From: Hyphomicrobium_A sp963724945
GTDB lineage: Bacteria > Pseudomonadota > Alphaproteobacteria > Rhizobiales > Hyphomicrobiaceae
Reading direction: 5' to 3'
DNA length: 64,000 nucleotides
NCBI GenBank assembly: GCA_963724945.1
Contig: CAVRWL010000003.1
Span: forward strand, 1,488,001 to 1,552,000
The notes beneath the pieces are model-generated. The model worked only from the letters and a program-made list of their open reading frames with translations. It did not search any database and was not told the DNA's origin. Position numbers and translations under genes: made by a program. Positions 34,084 to 43,385 of this stretch are shown here, in pieces (the first letter of the stretch is position 1; every line of letters begins with the position of its first letter).

Positions 34084-34278
34084 TTGACCACGCAATCCCA
34101 GTCGACTTCCGCTCTAACGCACGTCGTCGGTGCCGAGCGCTCCGAAGCGCTCATCGCGGCGCTCCTCGCCTTCGTCTTCGGCGTCGGGCTCGTCTACACG
34201 ACCGGCTTCTCGCACCCGACGACGATCCACAACGCAGCGCACGACACGCGCCACGCGTTGAGCTTTCCCTGTCACTGA
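34084..34278 (+). CDS. cbtB: CbtB, cobalt transporter small subunit
   Basis: 64 residues from TTG 34084. I prefer this to ATG 34054 because CCAAGGAGG lies 5-6 bases before the TTG and CbtB proteins are about this size. One transmembrane helix (about 22-43), then a His-rich C-terminal tail (FSHPTTIHNAAHDTRHALSF, ending PCH) thought to bind cobalt at the membrane surface. Partner of CbtA, predicted from comparative genomics to be a B12-riboswitch-controlled cobalt uptake system; the riboswitch is directly upstream. Confidence 0.9.
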   Translation: MTTQSQSTSALTHVVGAERSEALIAALLAFVFGVGLVYTTGFSHPTTIHNAAHDTRHALSFPCH

Positions 34279-34289
34279 GGGCGGGCGCC

Positions 34290-35066
34290 ATGATCACCCG
34301 GGTTCTCGCCACCGGCCTTCTGGCCGGCCTTCTCGCTGGGCTTTGCGTTGCAGCCTTGCAGACCGTCACGACGACGCCGATCATTGTCGAGGCCGAGGTC
34401 TTCGAGAAGGCTGATGCGGCCAAATCTCAGGCCTCGCTGCCTTCTGCCCGGCACAGCGGTGCGCTCCTGCAGCAGGCCAAGCTCGTTTTCGTGCATGCTG
34501 GAAGTGAGCACGGTGCTGCGCATGACGAAGGTGCTGCCCAGTGGGAGCCGCAGGATGGGCTGGAGCGCACGTTCTTCACCTCGACGGCGACGATCGCCAC
34601 TGCGATCGGCTTCGCACTGATCCTACTGGCGGCCATGCTCGTCGCCCGCGATCCGCTCGACGAGCGCCACGCGATGGCCTGGGCCGCGGCGGGCTTCGTC
34701 GTGACGGGGCTTGCGCCTGCAGTCGGTTTGTCGCCGGAGCTTCCCGGCATGGTCGCCGCCGATCTCGCAAGCCGGCAGGCTTGGTGGTTCTTGACCGCGG
34801 CAACGACGGCGCTCGCGCTGTGGCTGTTCCTGCGCTCGGACAACGCTTGGCTGCGCCTCTGCGCGGTGCCGATCGTGCTCGCTCCGCACGTGTGGGGCGC
34901 ACCGCGTCTGGCTGAGGCGGTGGCGACGAGCGTACCCGCCGAGCTCGCCGCGCGCTTTGCTGCAACCTCGCTCGCGGTGCAGGCTGTGCTCTGGCTGTCG
35001 ACCGGCTTCTTCGTCGGGTTCCTGTGGCGTCGGCTCGGCAGCGGTGATGGACACCAACCTGCATAG
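34290..35066 (+). CDS. cbtA: CbtA, cobalt transporter membrane subunit
   Basis: 258 residues from ATG 34290, 11 bases after cbtB. Five predicted transmembrane helices (about 5-25, 100-120, 128-148, 165-185, 225-248), with a long periplasmic loop after the first that contains His residues. Matches the CbtA family: ITRVLATGLLAGLLAG start, HAMAWAAAGFVVTGLAPAVG and LPGM region, APHVWGAP. The end overlaps the DUF1636 gene by 20 bases, consistent with translational coupling. Confidence 0.9.
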   Translation: MITRVLATGLLAGLLAGLCVAALQTVTTTPIIVEAEVFEKADAAKSQASLPSARHSGALLQQAKLVFVHAGSEHGAAHDEGAAQWEPQDGLERTFFTSTATIATAIGFALILLAAMLVARDPLDERHAMAWAAAGFVVTGLAPAVGLSPELPGMVAADLASRQAWWFLTAATTALALWLFLRSDNAWLRLCAVPIVLAPHVWGAPRLAEAVATSVPAELAARFAATSLAVQAVLWLSTGFFVGFLWRRLGSGDGHQPA

Positions 35067-35487
35067 GGATACGAGCGCCGGCGCGACGCAGACCGGCCGC
35101 GTCACGGTTTTCGTATGCGTCTCGTGCCGCCGCGTCGTCGATGGCGCGGAGACGTTCGAGCGGCCAGGGGCTGAGCTTGTCGGGCTGCTGCGGGACCGGT
35201 TGAGCGCGGCGGGGGCCGATGACGTCACCGTCACGGCGATGGAATGCCTCGCCGTCTGTAAACGGCCGTGCACGCTCGCCGTCACGGCCGAGGGCTGCTG
35301 GAGCTACATCGTCGGCGACCTCGATCCCGACGCGCACGCAGCCGACATCGTCGCCGCGATCCTGTCCTACCGGCGCTCCGGCAACGGCGTCGTGCCGTGG
35401 GCCGAGCGTCCGACCTGCTTCAAGAAAGGCGTCGTCGCCCGCATTCCGCCCATAGGCTTCGTGCAGCCCGAGCCGGAGACCGCATAA
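35047..35487 (+). CDS. DUF1636 family protein (putative metal-binding, thioredoxin-like)
   Basis: 146 residues from ATG 35047. Cysteines in VFVCVSCRRVVDG and AMECLAVCKRPCTLAV are spaced as in the thioredoxin-like [2Fe-2S] fold (Cx2C near the N-terminus, then Cx3C and Cx3C). DUF1636 genes are usually found beside cobalt or B12 genes, as here between cbtA and cobW. An iron-sulfur or cobalt-handling role is inferred from this genome context; no biochemical function is known to me. Confidence 0.85.
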   Translation: MDTNLHRDTSAGATQTGRVTVFVCVSCRRVVDGAETFERPGAELVGLLRDRLSAAGADDVTVTAMECLAVCKRPCTLAVTAEGCWSYIVGDLDPDAHAADIVAAILSYRRSGNGVVPWAERPTCFKKGVVARIPPIGFVQPEPETA

Positions 35488-36522
35488 ATGAGCATCGCCA
35501 AAGTTCCCTGCTCAATCGTCACGGGCTTCCTCGGCGCCGGCAAGACGACGCTCGTGCGCAATCTGCTCGAGCGCGCCTCGGGGCGCCGCCTCGCCGTCAT
35601 CGTCAACGAGTTCGGCGACGTCGGCATCGACGGCGAGATCCTCAAGGGCTGCGGGGATGCGACGTGCAGTGCCGACCGCATCGTCGAGCTGGCGAACGGC
35701 TGCATCTGCTGCACGGTCGCCGATGATTTCGTGCCGGCGCTGGAAAAGCTCCTTGGCCTGGCCGAGCCGCCCGAGCACATTCTAATCGAGACCTCGGGGC
35801 TCGCGCTGCCCAAGCCCCTCGTGCAGGCCTTCAATTGGCCGGCGGTGGCCTCGCGCGTCACCGTCGACGGCGTCATTGCAGTCATCGACGGCGCGGCGGT
35901 GGCCGACGGGCGTTTTGCCGACAACCCCGAAGCGCTGATACGCCAGCGCATGGATGACACCGTAATCGACCACGACAATCCGTTGGAGGAAGTCTACGAG
36001 GACCAGCTCTTGTGCGCCGATCTCATCGTGCTCAACAAAACCGACCTCATGAGCGCAGCTGAGCTCGAGCGTGTCGTCGGCGAGATCAGAAGCGCGGTGC
36101 GGCGCGCGGTGAAGGTCGTGGAGACGCAAGGCGCCCGGCTCGATCCCGCCGTGCTCCTCGGGCTTAACGCGGCGGCGGAGGCCGATCTTGCCGCGCGGCC
36201 CTCGCATCATGATGCGGAAGCCGAGCACGACCACGACGACTTCGAGAGCTTCATCATCGATATCCCCGCGATCGAGCGCCCCGAGGACATCGTGCAAAGG
36301 CTCGCCGAGGCGGCAAACGCGCACGACATCCTGCGCGTCAAAGGCTTCGCCGACGTCAAGGGCAAGCCCATGCGCCTGCTCATCCAGGGCGTGGGGCCGC
36401 GCATCCAGCAGCAGTTCGACCGCGCCTGGCGAGCGGATGAGCGCCGCCAGGGCCGTATCGTCGTCATTGGGCAGAAGGGGCTCGACCGCGAAGCCATCGC
36501 GCGATCCATCGCGGGCGAGTAA
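35488..36522 (+). CDS. cobW: CobW, GTP-dependent metallochaperone
   Basis: 344 residues; starts directly after the DUF1636 stop. The G3E-family P-loop VTGFLGAGKTTLVRNLLE (about 10-27), metal-binding CxCC motif in LANGCICCTVADDF (about 70-83), NKTDL for guanine specificity (about 184) and a C-terminal CobW_C domain with RLLIQGVGPRIQQQFDRAW. An acidic/His-rich linker (about 230-250: HHDAEAEHDHDD) is typical of CobW. It delivers Co(II) to the CobN chelatase, encoded 8 bases downstream. Confidence 0.95.
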   Translation: MSIAKVPCSIVTGFLGAGKTTLVRNLLERASGRRLAVIVNEFGDVGIDGEILKGCGDATCSADRIVELANGCICCTVADDFVPALEKLLGLAEPPEHILIETSGLALPKPLVQAFNWPAVASRVTVDGVIAVIDGAAVADGRFADNPEALIRQRMDDTVIDHDNPLEEVYEDQLLCADLIVLNKTDLMSAAELERVVGEIRSAVRRAVKVVETQGARLDPAVLLGLNAAAEADLAARPSHHDAEAEHDHDDFESFIIDIPAIERPEDIVQRLAEAANAHDILRVKGFADVKGKPMRLLIQGVGPRIQQQFDRAWRADERRQGRIVVIGQKGLDREAIARSIAGE

Positions 36523-36530
36523 GCTTTAAC

Positions 36531-39500
36531 ATGCATCTTCTTGCGACCGAGGCCGCGACGCTGGACGAGATCGAGACGGCGGTCGATCTTGCGCAGACGC
36601 CGGCCGACATCGTCGTGCTTTCCTTCTCCGATAGCGATCTCTCCGCGCTCGCTTCCGCTTGGGGCAAGGATCGCGCCGCGCTGCCGAGCCTGCGCCTTGC
36701 GAGCCTCAAGCGCTTGCGGCACCCGATGTCGGTCGACCTCTACGTCGAGCGCGTGATTGCCAAGAGCCGGCTCGTGATCGTGCGCAGCCTGGGCGGCCTC
36801 GACTATTGGCGCTACGGATTCGAGCAGGTGGCCGCCGCATGTGAGAGGAGCGGCACGGTGCTCGTGGCGTCGCCCGGCGATGACCGGCCCGACGCGCGGC
36901 TTGCGAGGCTATCGACCGCGCCGGCGCAAGCCGTCGCGCTCCTCGACCGCTACTTTCGTGAGGGCGGCTCCGGCAATCTCGGCAACGCGCTGCGACTTGC
37001 CGCGCGCCTGCTCGGACGCGACTTTGAACCGGCGCCGCCGGTTGCGCTCGGGCCCGTCATCGGCATGGGTGCCGATGGCGCCGCGCTCGCTCTCGACCGC
37101 ATGGAGCGAAGCGCGCGCGAGCGCTCCACCGCGCTCGTCGTCTTCTATCGCGCGAGCTTGCTCGCGGCCGACACCGCGCCGATCACGGCGATGCTGCGCG
37201 CGCTCGCCGACGAGGGCTTGGAGCCGTTCGCCGTGGCGGTGACGAGCCTCAAGGATGGCGCGGCGCAGGAGCCGATCACGGCGCTGATGCAGCGGCTTGC
37301 GCCGTCGATCATCGTCAACGCCACCGCCTTCTCCGCCCGCCGCGACGACGACACGCGCGTGCTCGATGCCGCCGATTGCCCGGTTTTGCAAGTGGCGCTG
37401 GCGAGCAGCGAGCGCGAAGTGTGGGAAGGGTCGCAGCGCGGGCTCTCCCCCAGCGACCTCGCCATGAACGTGGTGCTGCCCGAGCTCGACGGGCGCCTCT
37501 TTACGCGTGCGATCTCGTTCAAGACCGCGGCGATGCCCGACCGGGACCTGCAGCACGCAAGCGTCCTGCACGCGGCGGCCGGCGATCGCGTCACTTTCGT
37601 GGCGAAGCTTGCTGCGGCTTGGGCGCGCCTCGGCTTGAAGCCAACGCCTGAGCGCCGCCTCGCGCTTGTGCTATCTGACTATCCCGCGCGCGGGGGACGC
37701 ACCGGCTATGCCTGCGGGCTCGACACGCCAGAGAGCGTGCGCGAGATCCTGGCGCTGCTCACCGAGGCCGGCTATGCAACCGCCGGCGCCGACTGGCCGC
37801 CCGCTGAGATCATCACGCGCCTCACTGATCCCAATTCTGGCGACGTCCTCACGGTGCCGCTCGCACGCTATCGGGAGTGGCTCGCGGCGCTTCATGCGTC
37901 CGTTGCCGAGGCAATCGCCGCCGCGTGGGGCACGCCCGAGGACGACCCGGCCTGCGTCGACGGCCACTTCCGCTTCCCCTGCCTACGCGCCGGCAACACG
38001 ATCGTGCTGTTGCAGCCCGACCGCGGTTCGCTGCGCGACCGCAAGCTGGGCTACCACGATACGGGGCTCCCGCCGCGTCACGCCTACGTCGCGCTCTACG
38101 CTGCTTTGCGCGAGGCCGAGCGCATCGACGCGCTCATTCACCTCGGTACGCACGGCACGCTGGAATGGCTGCCAGGCAAGGCGCTGGCCTTATCGCAAGC
38201 ATGTTTCCCCGAGGCGCTGCTCGGACCCATCCCCGTCGTCTATCCCTTTATCGTCAACAACCCGGGCGAGGCGGTGCAGGCCAAGCGCCGTATCGCGGCT
38301 CTGACGATCGGCCACCTGACGCCGCCGCTCAGCGAGGCGGGACTGCACGGGCCCTTGGCCGAGCTCGAAAGCCTCATCGAGGAGTACGCTGAGGCCGACG
38401 GCGTCGACCGCCGGCGCGTGCCGCTGCTCGAGGCCGAGATCTTAGAGCGCGCCTGGCGCTCGGGCCTTGCCGAGGATTGTGGTGTTGCGCGCGATGATCC
38501 TCCGCGTGCAGCGATCGCCAAGCTCGACGCGCAGCTGTGCGATATCAAGGACCTGGCGATCCGCGACCATCTGCACGTGTTCGGGCGCGCGCCTAGCGTG
38601 GACGCCCGCGCGGCGCTGGCGCAGGCAACGTTAAAGAGCCTCGAGCCAAAGTCTGCGCCCGGCACGCTCGCGCGCATCGAGGGTTTGCTGTCCGCGTGTG
38701 CCGCAGCTGAGCGCGCTGGTCTGCTCGCCGCGCTCGACGGCCGCCGCGTTGCGCCGGGTCCGGCGGGCGCGCCGACGCGCGGACGCCTCGACGTGCTGCC
38801 AACGGGCCGCAACCTGACGACCATCGACCCGCGCGCCATCCCGACGCGCACCGCCGCGACAATCGGCGCGCGCGCCGCCGCCGAGATCGTGCGCCGCCAC
38901 CTGCAGGACCACGGCGAGCCCCCGCGCGCGCTGCTGATCGACCTGTGGGCGTCGGCGAGCTTGCGCACCGGGGGCGACGACCTCGCCCAGGCGCTCGCCT
39001 ACCTTGGGGTGCGCCCGACGTGGGATACGGGCTCCAACCGCGTCACCGGCATCGAGGTGCTCCCACTAGCGAAGCTCGAGTGGCCACGCATAGACGTGAC
39101 GCTGCGCATCTCCGGCCTCTTCCGTGACATCTTCGAAAGTCAGATCGCGCTGTTCGACATGGCGGTGCGGCGCGTCGCGGCGCTCGATGAGGACGACGAG
39201 TGGAATCCGCTCGCTGCGGCGCGGCGCAGGGGCGAGAGCCTCGCGCGCGTCTTCGGCGGCGCGCCCGGCACCTACGGCGCCGGCACGGCGGAGGCCACGC
39301 TCGACACGAGCTGGTCGACCCGCGCCGATCTCGGCGCCGCCTACCTGGCGGCGACGACGCATGCCTATGGTCGCAACGATGAGGGCGTTGCCGCGCACGC
39401 CGACTTCGTTGCAAGGGTCGCGCGCACCGATGCACTCGTGCATCCCCAGGACGACCGCGAGCGCGACGTGCTCGACGGCGACGGCGTCGCCGATTTTGCC

Positions 39501-39968
39501 GGCGGGTTTGCGGCCGCCGCCGCGGCGCTTGGGCCCAAAGCCCCCGCGCTCTATCACCTCGATACGAGCCGGCCCGATGCGCCCCTCGCGCGCACGATGG
39601 CTGAGGAGATCGCGCGCATCGTGCGCGGGCGTCTCACCAACCCGCGCTGGATCGCCGGCATGCTGCGCCACGCCCACCGCGGCGTCGCGGAGATGGCGCA
39701 GGCCGTCGATGCACTTTACGCCTTCGCTGCGGCGGCGGACGCGGTGCCGTCTCATCTCTTCGATGCCGTACACGATGCGCTCTTCGCCGACGAGAGCGTG
39801 CGCGGAGCGATTTGCGACCTCAACCCGGCGGCGGCGCAAGCGATGGCGGCGCGGCTCGAGGACGCGATCGCGCGCGGCCTGTGGACGCCGCGGCGCAATG
39901 CCGTGCACGGGGAGCTCGCTCGATTGCGCGCCGCCGCGGAGCCCAGCGTGCGCGAGGCCGCCCAATGA
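36531..39968 (+). CDS. cobN: Aerobic cobaltochelatase large subunit CobN
   Basis: 1145 residues, slightly shorter than many CobN proteins (about 1250). Conserved blocks include DYPARGGRTGYACGLDTPES, the core LIHLGTHGTLEWLPGKALAL, PFIVNNPGEAVQAKRRIAAL and RISGLFRDIFESQIALFDMA. CobN inserts Co(II) into hydrogenobyrinic acid a,c-diamide at the cost of ATP, working with two AAA+/VWA partners (CobS and CobT in Pseudomonas naming). Those partners are not in this window. The end overlaps cobG by 4 bases. Confidence 0.95.
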   Translation: MHLLATEAATLDEIETAVDLAQTPADIVVLSFSDSDLSALASAWGKDRAALPSLRLASLKRLRHPMSVDLYVERVIAKSRLVIVRSLGGLDYWRYGFEQVAAACERSGTVLVASPGDDRPDARLARLSTAPAQAVALLDRYFREGGSGNLGNALRLAARLLGRDFEPAPPVALGPVIGMGADGAALALDRMERSARERSTALVVFYRASLLAADTAPITAMLRALADEGLEPFAVAVTSLKDGAAQEPITALMQRLAPSIIVNATAFSARRDDDTRVLDAADCPVLQVALASSEREVWEGSQRGLSPSDLAMNVVLPELDGRLFTRAISFKTAAMPDRDLQHASVLHAAAGDRVTFVAKLAAAWARLGLKPTPERRLALVLSDYPARGGRTGYACGLDTPESVREILALLTEAGYATAGADWPPAEIITRLTDPNSGDVLTVPLARYREWLAALHASVAEAIAAAWGTPEDDPACVDGHFRFPCLRAGNTIVLLQPDRGSLRDRKLGYHDTGLPPRHAYVALYAALREAERIDALIHLGTHGTLEWLPGKALALSQACFPEALLGPIPVVYPFIVNNPGEAVQAKRRIAALTIGHLTPPLSEAGLHGPLAELESLIEEYAEADGVDRRRVPLLEAEILERAWRSGLAEDCGVARDDPPRAAIAKLDAQLCDIKDLAIRDHLHVFGRAPSVDARAALAQATLKSLEPKSAPGTLARIEGLLSACAAAERAGLLAALDGRRVAPGPAGAPTRGRLDVLPTGRNLTTIDPRAIPTRTAATIGARAAAEIVRRHLQDHGEPPRALLIDLWASASLRTGGDDLAQALAYLGVRPTWDTGSNRVTGIEVLPLAKLEWPRIDVTLRISGLFRDIFESQIALFDMAVRRVAALDEDDEWNPLAAARRRGESLARVFGGAPGTYGAGTAEATLDTSWSTRADLGAAYLAATTHAYGRNDEGVAAHADFVARVARTDALVHPQDDRERDVLDGDGVADFAGGFAAAAAALGPKAPALYHLDTSRPDAPLARTMAEEIARIVRGRLTNPRWIAGMLRHAHRGVAEMAQAVDALYAFAAAADAVPSHLFDAVHDALFADESVRGAICDLNPAAAQAMAARLEDAIARGLWTPRRNAVHGELARLRAAAEPSVREAAQ

Positions 39969-41224
39969 CCGCGCTCGTAGCTAAAGTGCGGGGCTGGTGC
40001 CCTGGCGCGCTGCGGCCGATGGAGAGCGGCGATGGGCTCATCGTGCGCGTGCGCCCGCGCTGCGGCATGCTCGCAATCGCCGACGTGCACACGATCGCGG
40101 CGGTTGCCGAGCGCAGCGGCAATGGGCTGATCGATCTGACGCGGCGCGCCAATGTCCAGGTGCGCGGGCTCGCACCGGACCGGCTCGCCGGCCTGTGGGC
40201 CGAGCTGTCCGAGCGGGGGCTGATCGACGCCAGTGCAGAAGCTGAGGCCGTGCGCAACGTGATGGTGAGCCCGCTCGCCGGTCTCGATCCCTCGGAGCCG
40301 GCCGATGTCCGCGGCATCGCGCGCGAGATCGAGCACGCGCTCGTCACTGATCCGGCCCTGTGGCGGTTGCCGGCGAAGTTCGGATTTGTCGTCGACGGCG
40401 GCGGCGTGCCGACGCTCGACGAGGAGCGCGCCGACATTCGTCTCAGACCCGTGCGCGAGGGTGTCGCGCTCGGCGTGGATCGACCCGAAGGCACCGCATG
40501 GCTGGGGTTTGCGGCCCTTGAAGAGTCTGCTGACGCTGCGACGTATGCAGCGCACGCGTTCCTTGCCGTGCGGTCGGATGCGCGCGCGCGCCTGCGCGAC
40601 CTCTCCGCCGCCGCGTTCGCTGAGCTGCAAGCGCGGCTCGCGCCGTATCTCGCGCCTTTGCCAAGCTCGCCCGCGCGGCAAGATGGCAAGCGCTTGCTCG
40701 GCGAGATCGCGTGCAAGGGTCGCGTCGTTGCCGCCGGTTTCGCCGCACCCTTCGGCCGCATCGAGGCGGGCAATCTGCGCGCGCTCGCCGACGCGGCTGC
40801 GCGCCTCGACATCGCGGAATTCCGTCTGTCGCCCTGGCGCGCCCTCTATGCTCCGGTCAACGATGCACGGATCGCGCACGCGCTGCTCGAAGCCGCCGCC
40901 GCACATGGCTTCATCACCAACGCAAACGACCCGCTCACGCTCGTTGACGCTTGCCCCGGCGCGCCCGGCTGCCGCTCGACGTCACTCGATACCCGCGCCG
41001 CCGCCCGCGCGCTCGCGCCGCTGCTTGCCGCGATGGGCTGCCGCTCGTGCCACGTTTCCGGCTGCGCCAAGGGCTGCGCCCGCTCGCGGCCCGCCGATCT
41101 GGTGCTCGTCGGTGCCGGCGATCGCTTCGGGCTCCTGCGCAACGACACGGCGCAGGGCACCTCACGCGTCCTCGTGCCGCCGGCACGCCTCGGCGAGCTG
41201 CCAGACATCTTCGAAACGCTTTAG
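39965..41224 (+). CDS. cobG: Precorrin-3B synthase
   Basis: 419 residues from ATG 39965. A sulfite/nitrite-reductase-fold monooxygenase with a siroheme-type [4Fe-4S] site: the cysteines lie in ACPGAPGCRSTSLDTR and CRSCHVSGCAKGCARS near residues 325-375. Two ferredoxin-like half domains start at VRGWCPGALRPMESGDGL and at the middle repeat (ACKGRVVAAGFAAPFGRIEA). It uses O2 to hydroxylate C20 and form the gamma-lactone, which marks this as the oxygen-dependent pathway. Confidence 0.92.
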   Translation: MTALVAKVRGWCPGALRPMESGDGLIVRVRPRCGMLAIADVHTIAAVAERSGNGLIDLTRRANVQVRGLAPDRLAGLWAELSERGLIDASAEAEAVRNVMVSPLAGLDPSEPADVRGIAREIEHALVTDPALWRLPAKFGFVVDGGGVPTLDEERADIRLRPVREGVALGVDRPEGTAWLGFAALEESADAATYAAHAFLAVRSDARARLRDLSAAAFAELQARLAPYLAPLPSSPARQDGKRLLGEIACKGRVVAAGFAAPFGRIEAGNLRALADAAARLDIAEFRLSPWRALYAPVNDARIAHALLEAAAAHGFITNANDPLTLVDACPGAPGCRSTSLDTRAAARALAPLLAAMGCRSCHVSGCAKGCARSRPADLVLVGAGDRFGLLRNDTAQGTSRVLVPPARLGELPDIFETL

Positions 41225-41236
41225 GACTCCGGTTCC

Positions 41237-41869
41237 ATGGTTGCGTCACGTCCCTACATCCGCGATGGCGCCGAGATCTACCGCAACTCGTTCGCAATCA
41301 TCCGCGCCGAGGCCGACCTTGCGCGTTTTCGCGGCCACGCCGAGAAGGTCGCCGTGCGCATCATCCACGCGACCGGCATGGTGGAGATCGCGCGCGACAT
41401 CGTGATGTCGGCAGACTTTGCCGATCGCGCGCGTGCGGCGCTTCTCGCCGGCGCGCCCATCCTGTGCGATTCGCAGATGGTCGCGCACGGCATCACGCGC
41501 GCGCGGCTGCCGGCCGGCAACGCGGTGATCTGCACGCTCGCCGACGCGAGCGTGCCGGAGCTGGCGCAGCGCTTAGGGACAACGCGTTCGGCGGCGGCCG
41601 TCGAGCTGTGGCGGGAGCACCTTGCCGGCGCCGTCGTTGCCATCGGCAATGCGCCGACCGCACTCTTCCATTTGCTCGAGATGCTGGATGCGGGTTCAGC
41701 GAAGCCTGCTGCCGTCATCGGCGTGCCGGTCGGCTTCGTCGGCGCGGTGGAATCGAAAGAGGCGCTCGCCGCCCACGATGGGTTGGCGTTCCTCACTGTT
41801 GCGGGGCGCAAGGGTGGCAGCGCCATTGCCGCCGCCGCGGTCAATGCATTGGCGAGCGAACGCGAATGA
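41237..41869 (+). CDS. cobH: Precorrin-8X methylmutase
   Basis: 210 residues from ATG 41237. Migrates the C11 methyl group to C12, giving hydrogenobyrinate. Signature residues: YIRDGAEIYRNSFAIIRAEA, the catalytic His in VRIIHATGMVEIARDI (about 38), GAPILCDSQMVAHGITRARL and AVIGVPVGFVGAVESKEAL. Overlaps cobI by 4 bases. Length is normal. Confidence 0.95.
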   Translation: MVASRPYIRDGAEIYRNSFAIIRAEADLARFRGHAEKVAVRIIHATGMVEIARDIVMSADFADRARAALLAGAPILCDSQMVAHGITRARLPAGNAVICTLADASVPELAQRLGTTRSAAAVELWREHLAGAVVAIGNAPTALFHLLEMLDAGSAKPAAVIGVPVGFVGAVESKEALAAHDGLAFLTVAGRKGGSAIAAAAVNALASERE

Positions 41870-42624
41870 CCATGCTCGATGCCATTGCCGGTACGGCCGA
41901 GAGCGGGACGCTCTACGGCATCGGCGTCGGCCCGGGCGACGTGCGCTACCTGACGCTGCGCGCCGTGGGGCTTTTGCGCTCGGTCGATGTCATTGCCTAT
42001 TTCGCCAAGGCGGGCCGCGAGGGCAACGCGCGCAAAATCGTGGCGCCGCTCATGAACGGAGCCACGCGTGAGTTGAAGCTCGAGTATCCCGTAACAGACG
42101 AGATCCCGGCCGCCGACCTCAAGTACCGTGCGGCGATCGCCGCGTTTTACGCTACTACCGCCGAGACGCTCACGCGTGAGCTGCAAGGCGGCGCCTCCGT
42201 CGGCCTGCTCGCAGAGGGCGACCCGTTCTTCTATGGCTCCTTCATGCACATGTGGCGCCGGCTCGAGCACGCCTTCCCGATCGAGGTCGTGCCCGGCGTC
42301 ACCGGCATGTCGGGCTGCTGGACGCGTGCCAATGCGCCGATTACGTGGGGCGACGACGTCTTGACCATCATGCCTGGCACGCTTGACGAGGCGACGCTCA
42401 TCGAGCGGCTTAAGCGCTCGGACGCCGCCGTCATCATGAAGGTTGGGCGCAATCTCGCGAAGGTGCGACGCGCGGTCGAGGCCGCCGGCCTCATTAAGCG
42501 CGCCATCTACGTGGAGCGCGGGACCATGACGGAGGAGCGCATCGTGCCGCTCGAGCAATGCGCGGCGAGCACGGGGCCCTATTTCGCGATGGTGCTCATC
42601 CCCGGCAACGGACGGCGGCTATGA
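41866..42624 (+). CDS. cobI: Precorrin-2 C20-methyltransferase
   Basis: 252 residues; ATGA overlap with cobH. A tetrapyrrole-methylase fold with SAM site YGIGVGPGDVRYLTLRAV near residue 17 and LLAEGDPFFYGSFMHMWRRL (about 107-126), followed by VVPGVTGMSGCW. It uses S-adenosylmethionine to make precorrin-3A. Stop overlaps cobJ start (ATGA). Confidence 0.95.
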   Translation: MTMLDAIAGTAESGTLYGIGVGPGDVRYLTLRAVGLLRSVDVIAYFAKAGREGNARKIVAPLMNGATRELKLEYPVTDEIPAADLKYRAAIAAFYATTAETLTRELQGGASVGLLAEGDPFFYGSFMHMWRRLEHAFPIEVVPGVTGMSGCWTRANAPITWGDDVLTIMPGTLDEATLIERLKRSDAAVIMKVGRNLAKVRRAVEAAGLIKRAIYVERGTMTEERIVPLEQCAASTGPYFAMVLIPGNGRRL

Positions 42625-43385
42625 GCGGCTCGCTCATCATCGTTGGCCTGGGGCCGGGCGCGCCGGAATTGACGACGCCTGCCGTGTCGCAAGCGCTGCG
42701 CGAAGCGACCGATCTCGTGGGCTATGACGGCTATCTCGCCCGCGTTCCGGCCGGCCCCGCCGGCCAGCGCCGCCACGTTAGCGACAACCGCGCCGAGCTC
42801 GCGCGCGCGCGCCACGCATTGCAGCTGGCAGCCGAGGGGCGCGCTGTCGCCGTCGTGTCGGGTGGCGATCCGGGCGTGTTCGCCATGGCGGCGGCCGTGT
42901 TCGAGGCGATCGAGACGGGCGAAAGTGCCTGGCGCACGCTTAATGTTCGCGTCGAGCCGGGCGTGACGGCGATGCTCGCGGCCGCGGCTGCAGCCGGCGC
43001 CCCGCTCGGGGCTGACTTCTGTGCCATCTCGCTCTCCGACAATCTCAAGACCTGGGACACGATCGCGCGGCGGCTCGAGGCGGCGGCGCGCGGCGATTTC
43101 GTCATCGCTCTCTACAACCCAGCTTCGCGCGCGCGCCCGCACCAGCTGGGCGAGGCGTTCTCACTGCTGCGGCAGTGGAAGCCGCAAGCCACCGTCGTCG
43201 TCTTCGCGCGCGCGGCGGGTACGGCCGAGGCGCGCCTCGAGGTGACGACGCTCAAAGATGCAGACGCGTTCGCAGCCGACATGCGCACGCTCGTGATCGT
43301 CGGCGCCAGCACGACGCGGGTCATAGCGCGCGAGGATGCCCCGCCCTGGGTCTATACGCCCCGCTCCGAGGGCGCGCCCGCATGA
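42621..43385 (+). CDS. cobJ: Precorrin-3B C17-methyltransferase
   Basis: 254 residues from ATG 42621. Tetrapyrrole methylase with LIIVGLGPGAPELTTPAV at the N-terminus, TDLVGYDGYL, VAVVSGGDPGVFAMAAAVFE and VRVEPGVTAMLAAAA, then ISLSDNLKTWDTIARRL, the CobJ-specific block. It carries out ring contraction with C17 methylation to precorrin-4. The 3' end overlaps convergent cobK by 34 bases. Confidence 0.95.
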   Translation: MSGSLIIVGLGPGAPELTTPAVSQALREATDLVGYDGYLARVPAGPAGQRRHVSDNRAELARARHALQLAAEGRAVAVVSGGDPGVFAMAAAVFEAIETGESAWRTLNVRVEPGVTAMLAAAAAAGAPLGADFCAISLSDNLKTWDTIARRLEAAARGDFVIALYNPASRARPHQLGEAFSLLRQWKPQATVVVFARAAGTAEARLEVTTLKDADAFAADMRTLVIVGASTTRVIAREDAPPWVYTPRSEGAPA

